Shown here piece by piece: positions 17,797 through 26,091 of a DNA stretch of 64,000 nucleotides; within the stretch, counting starts at the first letter, position 1, and every line of letters begins with the position of its first letter. The notes beneath the pieces were generated by a model. It searched no databases. It worked only from the letters and a program-made list of their open reading frames with translations, and was not told the DNA's origin. The DNA is from Segniliparus sp051660745 (GTDB lineage: Bacteria > Actinomycetota > Actinomycetes > Mycobacteriales > Mycobacteriaceae): contig NZ_JBOFQF010000003.1 of assembly GCF_051660745.1 (NCBI RefSeq), forward strand, positions 186,001 through 250,000, written 5' to 3'. A program made the position numbers and the translations under genes.

Positions 17797-18288
17797 ATGG
17801 TTTTTCCGGCGCGCTGGCGTCAGTCCTCTCGGTGGTGGTCGTACGGCTTCCCTGTCGTCGGGATGCTCGCGTGGGGCTGTGGGACATTGCTCGCCCATGT
17901 CGGGTGGTCCTTCTTGCGGGACGCGGGCGCGTCGAGCTCCTGGCGGCATTTCCCGGAGGCGCTGCTCGCCGTGTCCGTGATGTCCGCCTTCCTCGGGTGT
18001 TTCTTCGCGCTCGCCGCCAGCGCCGGGGCCGGGCTCGCGGCCGAGTTCGCGAAAAACGCGACAAGCGGCAGGAAGGCGGCGCTCGCCGCGCTCTGCGCGC
18101 TCGCGCTCCTCGCGCCGTGGGAGCTCGCCGTCCGCTTCTTCGGGCTGCCGATGGGCGATGGGCCCGTGAACAATTTCGGCCTTGGCTTCAACTTTCGGCT
18201 GCCCTGGGCAAGTCCCTATGCGCACGCAGTGCTCGTCGGCGTCGGAGCGCGGTTCGCCATCCATGCCCGAGAGCGTTCCGAGGCTTGA
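17797..18288 (+). CDS. Membrane protein, unknown function
   Basis: 163 residues from ATG 17797, preceded by GGAGGGC. Predicted spans around residues 14-36, 50-82, 91-110 and 135-155, the last region carrying GFNFRLPWASPYAHAV. Rich in Trp at the N terminus (RWWSYGF). No family recognised. Only 1 bp separates it from the preceding cistron, so the two are surely cotranscribed. Confidence 0.68.
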   Translation: MVFPARWRQSSRWWSYGFPVVGMLAWGCGTLLAHVGWSFLRDAGASSSWRHFPEALLAVSVMSAFLGCFFALAASAGAGLAAEFAKNATSGRKAALAALCALALLAPWELAVRFFGLPMGDGPVNNFGLGFNFRLPWASPYAHAVLVGVGARFAIHARERSEA

Positions 18289-18403
18289 TCGTTACCAAGC
18301 CGAGATCTACTCTGATCAGCTTGAATAGCCCCCTAGACACCTTCTGGCGCCACGCGGTACCCTCGGTCAGAATCGCGCTGGCTGGCCTACGAAAGGGGCA
18401 GGT

Positions 18404-21382
18404 ATGCACTTCGCTCAGGACTTCGGCAATGTTGCCGCTCGGCTGATCAACACTGCTCAGAACGGGCTGGAAGTGCTGCGGTTCGGCGGGTTCGACATCG
18501 GCCACTACGAGTCCGACCACCAGATCGTGGACACCAAGCCGATGTCCCAGCTGCGCCGCTACTTCCCGCCCGGCCAGCGCGACGCGCCCCGGACCGCCCC
18601 GGTCCTCCTGGTGCCGCCGCTCGGCGTCTCGGCCGACGTGTACGACATCTCCGAGCACGGGGCGGTGACCCAGCTGCACGAGGCGGGCCTCGACCCGTGG
18701 GTGCTCGACTTCGGTTCCCCGAGCAGATCCGAGCAGGAGATGGAGCGCAGCCTCTCCGACCACGTGCTCGCCGTCGCCCAGGCGGTGGACCTCATCAACA
18801 AGCACACCAAACAGGCCCCGCACCTCGCGGGCTATTCGCAGGGCGGGATGTTCTGCTACCAGGCGGCCGCGTACCGCCGCTCGGCGGGCATCGCGAGCGT
18901 CATCACGTTCGGCAGCCCGGTGGACGTGCAGGCCGGGCTGCCGTTGGGCCTCAGCGGGGACTCGACGAGCGAAGTCGTCGAGTTCATCGCCGACAACGTG
19001 CTCCGCAGGCTCGCCGTGCCGAAGTGGATGGTCCGCACCGGCTTCCAGATGATGGACCCGGTGAAGAGCGTGCGCGCCCGCGTCGACTTCTTGCGCCACC
19101 TGCACGACCGCGAGGTGCTGCTCCCGAGGGAGCGCCAACGCCGCTTCCTCATGTCGGACGGCTGGCTGGCGACCTCCGGGCCCGCCATCGCCGACTTCGT
19201 CAAGGCGTTCGTCGTCCACAACCGGATGATGACCGGCGGCCTGGTGGTCAACGGGACGCCGGTCACCCTCGCCGAGATCACCTGCCCGGTGCTCGCCTTC
19301 GTCGGCGGCTACGACGCGATCGCCCGACCGCCGACCATTCGCGCGCTGCCGAAGGTGGCTTCCCGCGCGGCGATCTGGGAGAAGGAGATCCCCGCAGGCC
19401 ACTTCGGGCTGGTCGTCGGATCGCTCTCCGAGAGGGAAGTGTGGCCGACCGTCGCGGCGTGGGCCCGGTGGCAGGCAGGCGAGAGCGCCGAGCGCCCGAA
19501 AGACATCCAGAAGATGGCGGCAGTGGCGAAAAAGGCCGCCAAGCAGACGAGACAGGCGAACCCCGGCCTCTTGGGCCTGGTGCAGCAGGGCGCGAGCATC
19601 CTGGTCGAGGCGGGCGTTCGCGCCGGGCAGGACGCGCTCGACCTCGGCGTCCAGGCGGGGCGGACCGCGACGGCGTTCGCAGGCGAGGGGACTCGGGCGA
19701 TACCGCTGCTGATCAGGCTCGGCCAGTTGCGCCCGCAGACCCGCGTCTCGCTCGGCCTCATCATGGCCGAGCAGGCGAGACGGGCGCCGCGCGAGGAATG
19801 CTTCCTGTTCGCCGATCGGGTGCACACCCACGAGGCCGTCGGCAAGCGCGTCGACAACGTGGTGCGCGGCCTCATCTCGGTCGGAGTCCGCCACGGCGAC
19901 CGGGTCGGCGTGCTCATGCGCACCCGCCCGAGCGCGCTGGTCGCCATCGCCGCGCTCAACCGGCTCGGAGCCGTCGCGGTGCTCATCCCGCCGTGGGCCG
20001 ACCTGCGCCAGGCGGTCGAGGCGACCAACGCGGAGGCCGTCATCAGCGACATCACGAACCTGGAGGCGGCGCGGGGGTCGGGCGTCGCCGTCCTCGTCCT
20101 CGGTGTCGCGGAGAGCCGGGACACCTCGGACCTCGGCCAAGGGGTCGTGGACCTGGAGAAGGTCGACCCCGACAAGGTGTCGCTGCCCGGGTGGTACACG
20201 CCGAACCCCGGCCTCGCGAAAGACCTCGCGTTCATCCTGGTCACCAGCGCAGGGGGGCATCTTGTGCCGACCCCGATGACGAACCAGCGGTGGGCGGTCT
20301 CCGCCTTCGGCACCGCGACCTCTGCCTCGCTCTCGGCGAGCGACACGGTGTACTGCACGTCGCCGCTGCACCATTCCGCGGGGCTCGTCGTCGGCTGGGG
20401 CGGCGCGGTGGCGAGCGGGGCGCGGATCGCGCTCTCCGAGTACAACGACATGAGCCAGAACGACCCGGAGCGCTTCTTCGAGGAGGTGTACCGGTACGGG
20501 GTGACCGTGGTCAGCTACACGTGGACGCAGCTGCGCCCGGTGCTCGACCTGGTGGAGAAGGACCGCTCGCCGGAGCGGCGGTGGCCGATCCGGCTCTTCA
20601 TCGGCTCGGGGATCCCCGCCGGGCAGTGGGAGCGGGTGCAGGCGCTCTTCGCCCCGGCGCGCGTCGTCGAGTTCTTCGCCTCGGTGCAGGGCGGCGCGGT
20701 GATCGCGAACGTCCGGGGCGTCAAACCTGGCTCGAAAGGCAGGCCGCTGCCCGGCGCGGCCAGAGTGGAGCTCGGCGCGTACGACGCGGCCGAGGACGAG
20801 CTGGTCCTCGGCAAGCGGGGCTTCGTCCGGCGGGCGAAATCGGGGGAGCCCGGCGTGCTGATCGTGAAGCCCACCCTGGAGCAGGAGTCGTTCCTCTCCC
20901 GGCGGGGCATCTTCGTGCAGGGCGACGAGTGGGTGATCACCGACCATGTCTTCCGGCGCGACGAGGACGGCGATTTCTGGCTGCTGGACAACCGCAGCTC
21001 GGTGATCCGCGACAAGGACGGCCCGATCTGGGCGCAGCCGGTCCTCGACGCCCTCGACCGGATCCCCGCCGTGGACCTCGCAGTGCTGTACCGGGTGAAG
21101 TCGGGAGTCCGAGAGCTCGCCGTCGCCGCGGTCACCCTGCATCCCTCCGCCCGGCTGCGCATGGCGGACCTGCAGCTCGGGCTCGGCCCGCTGCCTCCCG
21201 CCCAGCGCCCGCACCTTGTGCGGGTGGTCCCGGAGATCCCGCTCAGCCCCACGTACCGCCCGCTCGGGCACAAGCTCCAGGCGGAGGGCTCGCCCCGTCC
21301 AGGGCGCGGGATATGGTGCCGCGACGAGGACGGGGTCTACGCGCCGTTCACAGCCGCGAGGGCCAGGGCTTTGGGCTGGTAG
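18404..21382 (+). CDS. Bifunctional lipase/PHA-synthase-like and acyl-CoA-synthetase fusion (Rv1683 type)
   Basis: 992 residues; M. tuberculosis Rv1683 is 999 residues with the same layout. The N-terminal ~370 residues are an alpha/beta hydrolase of the PhaC/lipase group: LLVPPLGVSADVYDI, lipase box HLAGYSQGGM (Ser145) and the CPVLAFVGGYDAIA Asp region with a later GHFGLVVGS His. A linker (~370-440) leads into an ANL adenylating domain (~450-970). Its phosphate loop, FILVTSAGGHLVPTP, replaces the usual Ser/Thr/Gly-rich loop with AGGHL, so ATP chemistry may be altered. Proposed role: hydrolysis and activation of long-chain acyl groups. Start ATG 18404 after AAAGGGGCAGGT. Confidence 0.88.
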   Translation: MHFAQDFGNVAARLINTAQNGLEVLRFGGFDIGHYESDHQIVDTKPMSQLRRYFPPGQRDAPRTAPVLLVPPLGVSADVYDISEHGAVTQLHEAGLDPWVLDFGSPSRSEQEMERSLSDHVLAVAQAVDLINKHTKQAPHLAGYSQGGMFCYQAAAYRRSAGIASVITFGSPVDVQAGLPLGLSGDSTSEVVEFIADNVLRRLAVPKWMVRTGFQMMDPVKSVRARVDFLRHLHDREVLLPRERQRRFLMSDGWLATSGPAIADFVKAFVVHNRMMTGGLVVNGTPVTLAEITCPVLAFVGGYDAIARPPTIRALPKVASRAAIWEKEIPAGHFGLVVGSLSEREVWPTVAAWARWQAGESAERPKDIQKMAAVAKKAAKQTRQANPGLLGLVQQGASILVEAGVRAGQDALDLGVQAGRTATAFAGEGTRAIPLLIRLGQLRPQTRVSLGLIMAEQARRAPREECFLFADRVHTHEAVGKRVDNVVRGLISVGVRHGDRVGVLMRTRPSALVAIAALNRLGAVAVLIPPWADLRQAVEATNAEAVISDITNLEAARGSGVAVLVLGVAESRDTSDLGQGVVDLEKVDPDKVSLPGWYTPNPGLAKDLAFILVTSAGGHLVPTPMTNQRWAVSAFGTATSASLSASDTVYCTSPLHHSAGLVVGWGGAVASGARIALSEYNDMSQNDPERFFEEVYRYGVTVVSYTWTQLRPVLDLVEKDRSPERRWPIRLFIGSGIPAGQWERVQALFAPARVVEFFASVQGGAVIANVRGVKPGSKGRPLPGAARVELGAYDAAEDELVLGKRGFVRRAKSGEPGVLIVKPTLEQESFLSRRGIFVQGDEWVITDHVFRRDEDGDFWLLDNRSSVIRDKDGPIWAQPVLDALDRIPAVDLAVLYRVKSGVRELAVAAVTLHPSARLRMADLQLGLGPLPPAQRPHLVRVVPEIPLSPTYRPLGHKLQAEGSPRPGRGIWCRDEDGVYAPFTAARARALGW

Positions 21383-21393
21383 GCTCGCGGCTC

Positions 21394-21600
21394 ATGGCGA
21401 TCGACGCGAAACTGCTGGAAATTCTGGCCTGTCCCCAAGACCACGGCCCGCTGCTCTACGTGCCCGACGAGCTCCTCTACAACCCGAGGCTCCATGTGGC
21501 GTACCCGGTCGAGGACGGCCTGCCGGTGCTTCTCGCGGACCACGCGCGCGCGGTGGACGGGGCCGAGCACGAGAAGATCCTCGCCGCCGCCCAGAAATGA
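21394..21600 (+). CDS. Trm112-like/UPF0434 small protein
   Basis: 68 residues from ATG 21394. Typical Trm112-fold start KLLEILACPQDHGPL followed by VAYPVEDGLPVLL, as in UPF0434 proteins and in the product of M. tuberculosis Rv1684, which also follows Rv1683. Only one Cys of the potential zinc site is present (CP), so metal binding may be lost. 11 bp after the fusion gene, so probably cotranscribed. Exact role unknown; family members stabilise methyltransferases. Confidence 0.85.
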   Translation: MAIDAKLLEILACPQDHGPLLYVPDELLYNPRLHVAYPVEDGLPVLLADHARAVDGAEHEKILAAAQK

Positions 21601-21641
21601 CTGAGCAGAAGTGACCGCGTCGGAGTGACTTCAGCGGTGCT

Positions 21642-22535
21642 GTGTTGACCGGAGCAGGGAAGTGGTCGTTGGCGCTCGTCGCCGTGACCGCAGTCTGGGG
21701 TTGGTCGTTCGCCGCCATCCACGACGCGCTCGCGCGGATCGCCCCGTCCACCTTCGTCGCGTACCGGTTCGCGATAGCGGCCCTGCTCCTCGCGTTGTTC
21801 AGCCGAATGCGGGGGTTGACCCGCAAAGAGGCGCTCGCCGGGCTCGTCGCGGGCGCCTTCCTCGGCGCCGGGTTCGCGATGCAGACCTTCGGCCTGCTCA
21901 CCGCCTCGCCGTCCAACAGCGGGTTCATCACCGGGATGACCGTGGTGTTCATCCCGGTCGTGGCGTTCTTCGCCCTCCGCGCGCGCCTCGGACGCGCCCA
22001 GCTTCTCGCCATCGTGCTCGCGGTGACGGGATTGGGGCTTCTGACGCTGCGCGGTCTCTCGGTGTCGTCGGGCGATCTCTGGACGCTGGGCTGCGCGGTG
22101 GCCTTCTCCTGCCACGTCGTCGCTTTGGGCGTGGTGAACCGGTGGGGGAACATCCTGAGGATCACCGTGGTGCAGTTGGTCGTCGCGGCTGTCCTCGGGC
22201 TCGTCTGGGCCGCTGTCTCGGGCGATGCGATCGTCCTGAGCGGCGACCCAGGCGTGTGGGCCGCGCTTGCGGTCACCGCGACGGCGGGCACGGCGGTCGC
22301 CTACCTCGTGCAGGCCAGGGCGCAGACGATGATCTCGGCGAGCCGGGTCGCGCTGATCTTCGCGGCCGAGCCAGTCTTTGCGGCGGGATTCGGCTATTGG
22401 CTCGCGGGAGACCGGTTCACCGCGCTCAACATGCTTGGCGGGGTGCTGGTGCTCGCCGCGATGCTCGTCTCGGAGTTCGGCGGCAGGGACTCGGGCTCCG
22501 ACCAGGCCGACCAATACGTGGGACCGGTGGGCTGA
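21642..22535 (+). CDS. EamA/DMT-family transporter
   Basis: 297 residues with ten hydrophobic segments in two EamA repeats (about 8-140 and 150-285), e.g. LALVAVTAVWGWSFAAIHDAL at the start and ALIFAAEPVFAAGFGYWLAGD in the second repeat, the classical drug/metabolite-transporter signatures. Start is GTG 21642. Substrate unknown (amino acids, purines or drugs are typical). It is convergent with prpF, 27 bp apart. Confidence 0.87.
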   Translation: MLTGAGKWSLALVAVTAVWGWSFAAIHDALARIAPSTFVAYRFAIAALLLALFSRMRGLTRKEALAGLVAGAFLGAGFAMQTFGLLTASPSNSGFITGMTVVFIPVVAFFALRARLGRAQLLAIVLAVTGLGLLTLRGLSVSSGDLWTLGCAVAFSCHVVALGVVNRWGNILRITVVQLVVAAVLGLVWAAVSGDAIVLSGDPGVWAALAVTATAGTAVAYLVQARAQTMISASRVALIFAAEPVFAAGFGYWLAGDRFTALNMLGGVLVLAAMLVSEFGGRDSGSDQADQYVGPVG

Positions 22536-22539
22536 GCTG

Positions 22540-22580
22540 AGAACGAGCCTGGCGGACTGGGCTTAGAACGAGCCTGGCGG
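22540..22580. repeat. 16-bp direct repeat at the prpF 3' end
   Basis: AGAACGAGCCTGGCGG occurs at 22540-22555 and 22565-22580, 25 bp apart. The second copy codes the last residues of PrpF (Pro-Gly-Ser-Phe); the first is in the gap between the two convergent genes. It looks like a local duplication of the gene end. Confidence 0.8.
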
Positions 22581-23732
22581 CAGATGCACGTGCCCGTCCA
22601 TGAGCACCCGTGCCGAGCGGGACATGACGGCTTTGGCGACCGCCCAGCCGCCCGGACCCTCGTTGGCCTGGACCCCGACCTCCATCGTGCCGGAGGGATG
22701 CCCGATCCGGGTCGTCGAGCGCACGCCTGCCGCGTCGCTGGCGACGGTGCCCGGCACGGCTGCTGCGGCTGCGAGCGCGACGGCGGCGGTGCCGGGGACG
22801 GCGTGGTGCAGCTTGCCCATCGCGACCACGCGGACGAGGAGGTCGACGGCGTCCGCCGCGACGGCCTTCCCGCTGGAGGCCGTGTAGTCCTTCGGCGGCG
22901 CGAGGAAGGCGATCTTCGGGGTGTGCTGGCGCGCGGCGGCCTCTTCGGGCCGCGAGATCAGGCCCATCCGGACCGCGCCGTGCGCGCGGATCGACTCGAA
23001 GGCGCGGAGCGCGCCAGCGTCGCCGTCGACCTCGTCCTGCAGCTCTGTGCCGGTCAGGCCGACCGTGCCCGCGTCGACCAGGACCAACGGGATGCCCGCG
23101 TCGACCAGTGTGGCACGCAGCCTGCCGACTCCGGGCACGTCCAGCTCGTCCACGAGCCGTCCGCTGGGGAAGAGGGCGCCGCTGTCGGCGGGGTCGAGGA
23201 ATTCCAGCCGGGTCTCGGCGGCGGGGAAGGCGACTCCGTCCAGCTCGAAGTCCCCGGCCTCGCGCGCCGCGCCGCCCGCGACGGGAACGTGCGCCACGAT
23301 GGTCTTGCCGGTGTTGGCCTGCCAGATCCGCACGGCGCACACCCCGTCCTGCGGCACGCGCTCGGGGGCGACCAGGCCGTTCGCGACGGCGAAGGGGCCG
23401 ACCGCCGAGGTCAGGTTGCCGCAGTTGCCGCTCCAGTCGACGAAGGGCCGGTCGATGGCGACCTGCCCGAACAGGTAGTCTACGTCGTGGCCGGGCCGCT
23501 CGCTGCGCGAGACGATGACGGCTTTGCTCGTGCTGGAGGTGGCCCCGCCCATGCCGTCGGTCTGCTTGCCGTAGGGGTCGGGGCTGCCGAGCGCGCGCAA
23601 GAGGAGCCGGTCGCGCGCCTCGCCGGGCCGTCTGGCCGCCTCCGGCAGGTCGTCCAGCCGGAAGAACACGCCCTTGCTGGTCCCGCCGCGCATGTAGGTC
23701 GCGGGGATTCTGATCTGGGACGGGTCGCTCAT
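22563..23732 (-). CDS. prpF: PrpF-family 2-methylaconitate isomerase-like protein
   Basis: 389 residues from ATG 23732, the length of PrpF (about 390-397). The first block IPATYMRGGTSKGVFF holds the conserved GGTSKG of the DapF-like fold; VDWSGNCGNLTSAVGPFAV carries the CGN motif of the PrpF/DapF superfamily, and HPSGTMEVGV the C-terminal one. PrpF isomerises 2-methylaconitate in the methylcitrate cycle; here no prpC/D/acnD are adjacent, so other itaconate- or aconitate-like substrates are possible. The upstream region has a perfect 8-bp inverted repeat shared with the divergent small membrane protein. Confidence 0.88.
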   Translation of the reverse strand: MSDPSQIRIPATYMRGGTSKGVFFRLDDLPEAARRPGEARDRLLLRALGSPDPYGKQTDGMGGATSSTSKAVIVSRSERPGHDVDYLFGQVAIDRPFVDWSGNCGNLTSAVGPFAVANGLVAPERVPQDGVCAVRIWQANTGKTIVAHVPVAGGAAREAGDFELDGVAFPAAETRLEFLDPADSGALFPSGRLVDELDVPGVGRLRATLVDAGIPLVLVDAGTVGLTGTELQDEVDGDAGALRAFESIRAHGAVRMGLISRPEEAAARQHTPKIAFLAPPKDYTASSGKAVAADAVDLLVRVVAMGKLHHAVPGTAAVALAAAAAVPGTVASDAAGVRSTTRIGHPSGTMEVGVQANEGPGGWAVAKAVMSRSARVLMDGHVHLPPGSF

Positions 23733-23814
23733 CCGGGTGAGGCTACCGGACGCGGTCTCGGCGCTCGGCCCGTCGCGCGGACGCGCGCCGTCCAACCCTC
23801 GAAGGGGATCGGAA

Positions 23815-23842
23815 TTAAAGTTTTCGGGTCGCCGAACTTTAA
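23815..23842. promoter_or_regulatory. Inverted repeat between prpF and the small membrane protein gene
   Basis: TTAAAGTT (23815-23822) and AACTTTAA (23835-23842) are perfect 8-bp arms with a 12-bp spacer. The site lies 26 bp before ATG 23868 and 82 bp before the prpF start, where an operator could control both divergent promoters. The binding protein is unknown. Confidence 0.6.
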
Positions 23843-23867
23843 CGCGGGGTCGTGCTAACATGAACGT

Positions 23868-24065
23868 ATGACCACGCCGAATCTGTCGCAGCCGGTGCTC
23901 ATCGCGAGCGTCCCCTGGCCCGCGCACAAGGCGCTCGCGGTCCTTGTCGCCCTGGTCGTCCTGCTGGCGGTTTTCGCGGTCACCGCGTCGGCTCCGCTCG
24001 CCTCCGTGTTCGCGTTGGCGAGTGGCGTGCTCGTGTCGTGGATCAGCAAGCCCGCCGGCGATTGA
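23868..24065 (+). CDS. Small two-span membrane protein
   Basis: 65 residues: MTTPNLSQPVLIASVPWPAH, then two hydrophobic segments (about 20-40 and 44-60), then WISKPAGD. Start ATG 23868 is preceded by the inverted repeat and TTTAACG region, with a probable promoter and no clear ribosome site. Unknown function. The 3' end is the first copy of a 29-bp tandem duplication that continues into the mpg start. Confidence 0.55.
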   Translation: MTTPNLSQPVLIASVPWPAHKALAVLVALVVLLAVFAVTASAPLASVFALASGVLVSWISKPAGD

Positions 24066-24108
24066 GGCATGATGCTGCGCCCGCCGGCGTTTGAGGCATG
24101 ACGCTGTG
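24051..24108 (+). repeat. 29-bp tandem duplication across the mpg start
   Basis: 24051-24079 and 24080-24108 are the same 29 bp with three mismatches, each with CCCGCCGGCG, TTGAGGCATGA and GCTG. The first copy closes the small membrane protein gene; the second carries the ATG of mpg (24098). The first copy also contains an ATG (24069) that opens only a 10-codon frame ending at TGA, so the copy creates a mini-cistron before mpg. Confidence 0.85.
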
Positions 24109-24748
24109 CGCCTCGCTCTCCCTTGACCCGGTCTCGGTAGCCCGCAGGCTCCTCGGCGCGCGGCTCGTCGCAGGCGACGGCGATGGCGGGGAAGTCGCGG
24201 CGCGCATCGTGGAGGTCGAGGCGTACGGCTCGGACCCCGCTGGCTTGTGGCCAGACCCGGCGGCGCACGCCTATCCCGGCCCGACTCCTCGGGCGAAGAT
24301 CATGTTCGGCCCGGCAGGGCGGCTCTATGTCTATCGGAGCATGGGCCTGCACTTTTGCGCGAACGTCGTGTGCGGGCCGGACGGGGCGGCCGGGGCCGTG
24401 CTACTCCGAGCGGGGGAGATCACAGCTGGCCGCAATGTTGTGGCGGCCCGCCGGGCAGGCGTGCTGGACGAGGACCGTTGGGCGAAGGGCCCCGGCAATC
24501 TCTGCAAAGCGCTCGGCCTCGCCCTTGAGGACAATGGACGAGACCTGGCCGACCCGGAGTCTTCGGTGCGGATAGCGCTCGGCGAGCCTGCGCCGGACGA
24601 GCAGATCGCGAGCGGGCCTCGGGTGGGGATCAGCAAAGCGGTCGACCGGCCGTGGCGGTTCTGGCTGCGAGAGTCTCAGGCGGTTTCCGCTTATCGGCCT
24701 GGTGCTCGGCGCAAACAATTTGTCCGGTCTGAGAAGATCGAGAGATGA
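24098..24748 (+). CDS. mpg: DNA-3-methyladenine glycosylase (AAG/MPG type)
   Basis: 216 residues. Excises alkylated and deaminated purines. MPG-family blocks: LLGARLVAG, RIVEVEAYGSDPAG (catalytic Glu), AHAYPGPTPRAKIMFGPAG, LYVYRSMGLHFCANVV, RAGEI and AKGPGNLCKALGL. It corresponds to Rv1688, next to tyrS in M. tuberculosis as here. A weak start context: ATG 24098 lies in the second copy of the 29-bp duplication. Its stop overlaps the tyrS start (ATGA). Confidence 0.93.
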   Translation: MTLCASLSLDPVSVARRLLGARLVAGDGDGGEVAARIVEVEAYGSDPAGLWPDPAAHAYPGPTPRAKIMFGPAGRLYVYRSMGLHFCANVVCGPDGAAGAVLLRAGEITAGRNVVAARRAGVLDEDRWAKGPGNLCKALGLALEDNGRDLADPESSVRIALGEPAPDEQIASGPRVGISKAVDRPWRFWLRESQAVSAYRPGARRKQFVRSEKIER

Positions 24749-26031
24749 CTGTTGAGCAATTGGCGCCGTTGGAGGAATTGAGGTGGCGTGGACTCATCGC
24801 CCAGTCCACGGACGAGCAGGCGCTCGCTGAGGCGTTCGCGAAAGGGCCGGTGACCTTTTACGCGGGCTTCGACCCCACCGCCGACAGCCTCCACGCCGGG
24901 CACCTCATGCTCCTGCTCACCGCGCGTCGGCTCCAACACCTCGGCCATCGCCCGGTCATGCTCGCGGGCGGGGCCACCGGCCTCATCGGCGACCCCCGGG
25001 ATGTGGGGGAGCGCCAGCTCGCGGATACGAGCCTCGTGCGTGAGCGCGTCGAACGGCTCAAGCCGCAGCTGACCAAGTTCGTCGAGTTCGACGACTCGCC
25101 GACCGGAGCCGTCCTGGCGAACAACCTGGACTGGACCGGCGAGCTCACCGCCTTGGACTTCCTGCGCGACATCGGCAAGCATTTCTCGGTGAACGTCATG
25201 CTCTCCCGCGAGACGATCAAAAAGCGGCTCGACGGCGACGGGCTCTCGTTCACGGAGTTCAGCTACCTGCTGCTGCAATCCAACGACTATCTGCAGCTGC
25301 GCCGCAAGTTCGGGGCGACGCTCCAGCTCGGCGGGTCGGACCAGTGGGGCAACATCGTCGGCGGCGTTGAGCTCATCCGCAGAATCGACGGTGAGCACGT
25401 GCACGCGCTCACCACGCCGTTGGTGACGTCGTCGGACGGCGTGAAACTCGGCAAGTCCACGGGCGGCGGCAGCATTTGGCTCGACCCCGAGAAGACCAGC
25501 CCCTACGCCTGGTACCAGTACTTCCTCGCGGTGCAGGACGCCGATGTCGGCAAGTACCTCCGCTGGTTCACCGACCTCGCCCAGGCGGAGGTCGAAGAGC
25601 TGGACCAGGCCACTGCCGAGCGCCCGCACCAGCGGCTCGCCCAGCGCAGGCTCGCCCAGGAGCTCACCACGCTCGTGCACAGCGCGGAGGAGCTGCGCCG
25701 GGTGGAGGCCGCGAGCCAAGCGCTCTTCGGCTCCGGCGAGCTCAAAGACCTCGACCCGACGGCGCTCGGGCATGCCTTGGCCGAAACCCCGCTCGCCGAG
25801 CTGGAGCCCGGCGGGTCCACCGCCATCGTGGATCTGCTGGTTGCCTCTGGCCTCTGCGAGTCGCGCAATGCCGCCCGCCGAGTCGTGCAGGACGGCGGCG
25901 CGTGGGTGAACAACCAACGGGTGGCGGACGCCGAATGGCAGCCCGCCGAGGACGACTGGTTGCACGGGCGGTGGCTGGTGCTGCGAAGGGGCAAGCGGAA
26001 TCTGGCTGGAGTTTCGCGTCAGGCCCGGTGA
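24745..26031 (+). CDS. tyrS: Tyrosyl-tRNA synthetase
   Basis: 428 residues. Class I aminoacyl-tRNA synthetase. GFDPTADSLHAGHLM contains the HIGH-like signature (HAGH); KLGKSTGGG is the KMSKS-like loop; LGGSDQWGNI is the tyrosine-site block. The C-terminal S4-like RNA-binding domain (SGLCESRNAARRVVQDGGAWVNN) is present. No T-box leader was seen; it is translationally coupled to mpg. Downstream genes follow the order of M. tuberculosis Rv1689-Rv1696. Confidence 0.96.
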   Translation: MTVEQLAPLEELRWRGLIAQSTDEQALAEAFAKGPVTFYAGFDPTADSLHAGHLMLLLTARRLQHLGHRPVMLAGGATGLIGDPRDVGERQLADTSLVRERVERLKPQLTKFVEFDDSPTGAVLANNLDWTGELTALDFLRDIGKHFSVNVMLSRETIKKRLDGDGLSFTEFSYLLLQSNDYLQLRRKFGATLQLGGSDQWGNIVGGVELIRRIDGEHVHALTTPLVTSSDGVKLGKSTGGGSIWLDPEKTSPYAWYQYFLAVQDADVGKYLRWFTDLAQAEVEELDQATAERPHQRLAQRRLAQELTTLVHSAEELRRVEAASQALFGSGELKDLDPTALGHALAETPLAELEPGGSTAIVDLLVASGLCESRNAARRVVQDGGAWVNNQRVADAEWQPAEDDWLHGRWLVLRRGKRNLAGVSRQAR

Positions 26032-26091
26032 GCGCGTACACTTGACCGACTCGTTCGAGCAATATCGCCAGCAAGCCGGGAAGGACTAACA

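Noticed and set aside
18188..21271. Very long open frame on the minus strand opposite the lipase/acyl-CoA-synthetase gene
   Set aside because: It is a GC-codon-bias shadow: Arg/His/Pro/Val-rich, no domain, no ribosome site, and entirely antisense to a gene with clear motifs and synteny.
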